Virus record (IMG/VR): IMGVR_UViG_3300029986_000716
Span: 1 to 29,416 of that record
Direction: 5' to 3' (one strand)
Length of the DNA: 29,416 nt
Source of the DNA: a virus
The notes under the pieces were generated by a model. It was not told the origin of the DNA. It saw only the letters and a list, made by a program, of their open reading frames with translations, and did not search any database. Both the position numbers and the translations under genes were made by a program. Of this stretch, positions 29,369 through 29,416 are shown in pieces. Every line of letters begins with the position of its first letter. Positions within the stretch are counted from its first letter, which is position 1.

Positions 29369-29416
29369 ATGAAACAAATACTATATATACCAAGTGGAAG
29401 CTATTTTCTATGGTAT
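29369..29416 (+). CDS. ILHIPTG-family small protein E5 (partial)
   Basis: Only the first 16 codons are inside the window: MKQILYIPSGSYFLWY, the typical family front with PSG turn. GGAGG sits 11 nt before the ATG. Array E therefore continues beyond the right edge. Confidence 0.72.
   Translation, partial: MKQILYIPSGSYFLWY

Overview
The window looks like part of a large, AT-rich tailed-phage genome, probably a jumbo-class virus. Reasons: nearly every gene is on the + strand and packed end to end; there is a UvsW-like branched-DNA helicase, a DnaB/gp41-like replicative helicase, a RuvB-like AAA+ ATPase, an HU/IHF-like protein, and several free-standing homing-type endonucleases; no rRNA, tRNA or ordinary bacterial metabolic genes are visible. 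Stops are used in the standard way (TAA, TAG and TGA all end genes). The host cannot be read from the sequence.

The dominant feature is a family of small proteins, mostly 56-126 residues, of which I count 52 copies including divergent, split and partial ones. Each begins with a hydrophobic strand and turn close to YKILHIPTGEYL, has a variable middle that often carries an S/T-K-x-E-A helix, and ends with a strand close to EFEIIEI, EFEIIYD or LFEIVEV. I do not recognise this family and its function is unknown. The copies lie in five head-to-tail arrays: A 2191-6023 (14 copies), B 9535-12768 (14, one split), C 14212-15111 (4), D 19282-24114 (15, interrupted by a metallophosphoesterase gene) and E 27959 to the right edge (5, last one cut by the window). 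Signs of active turnover are visible: a perfect 217-bp tandem duplication, mosaic sharing of N- and C-terminal segments, a split copy, and a GC-rich hairpin insertion in one copy.

Layout. Left edge: a partial minus-strand zinc-knuckle repeat gene diverges from a MoxR-type AAA+ ATPase gene (601-1887), followed by a bidirectional terminator and a tiny minus-strand membrane-protein gene. Array A follows and ends at a metallopeptidase-like/VWA protein gene (6047-7420), the usual partner of a MoxR ATPase. Two endonuclease genes follow (7488-9461). Array B leads into two unidentified genes (12836-14140). Array C runs by an 8-bp overlap into the RuvB-like ATPase, then an unidentified gene, the HU-like protein, a ClpP-like protease, a zinc ribbon, a winged-helix-like protein and an HTH protein with a possible internal start. 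Array D leads into the UvsW-like helicase, a frameshifted endonuclease and the replicative helicase. A small coiled-coil gene then precedes array E.

Arrays B, C and D begin within about 25 nt of a stem-loop and lie upstream of core replication, recombination or unknown genes; array E differs only in that one coiled-coil gene sits first. Within arrays, the codons for the conserved C-terminal strand also supply the Shine-Dalgarno sequence of the next gene, and many neighbours overlap by ATGACTAA or ATGA, so translation is probably coupled along each array. All functional statements come from motifs read by eye; no database search was possible.
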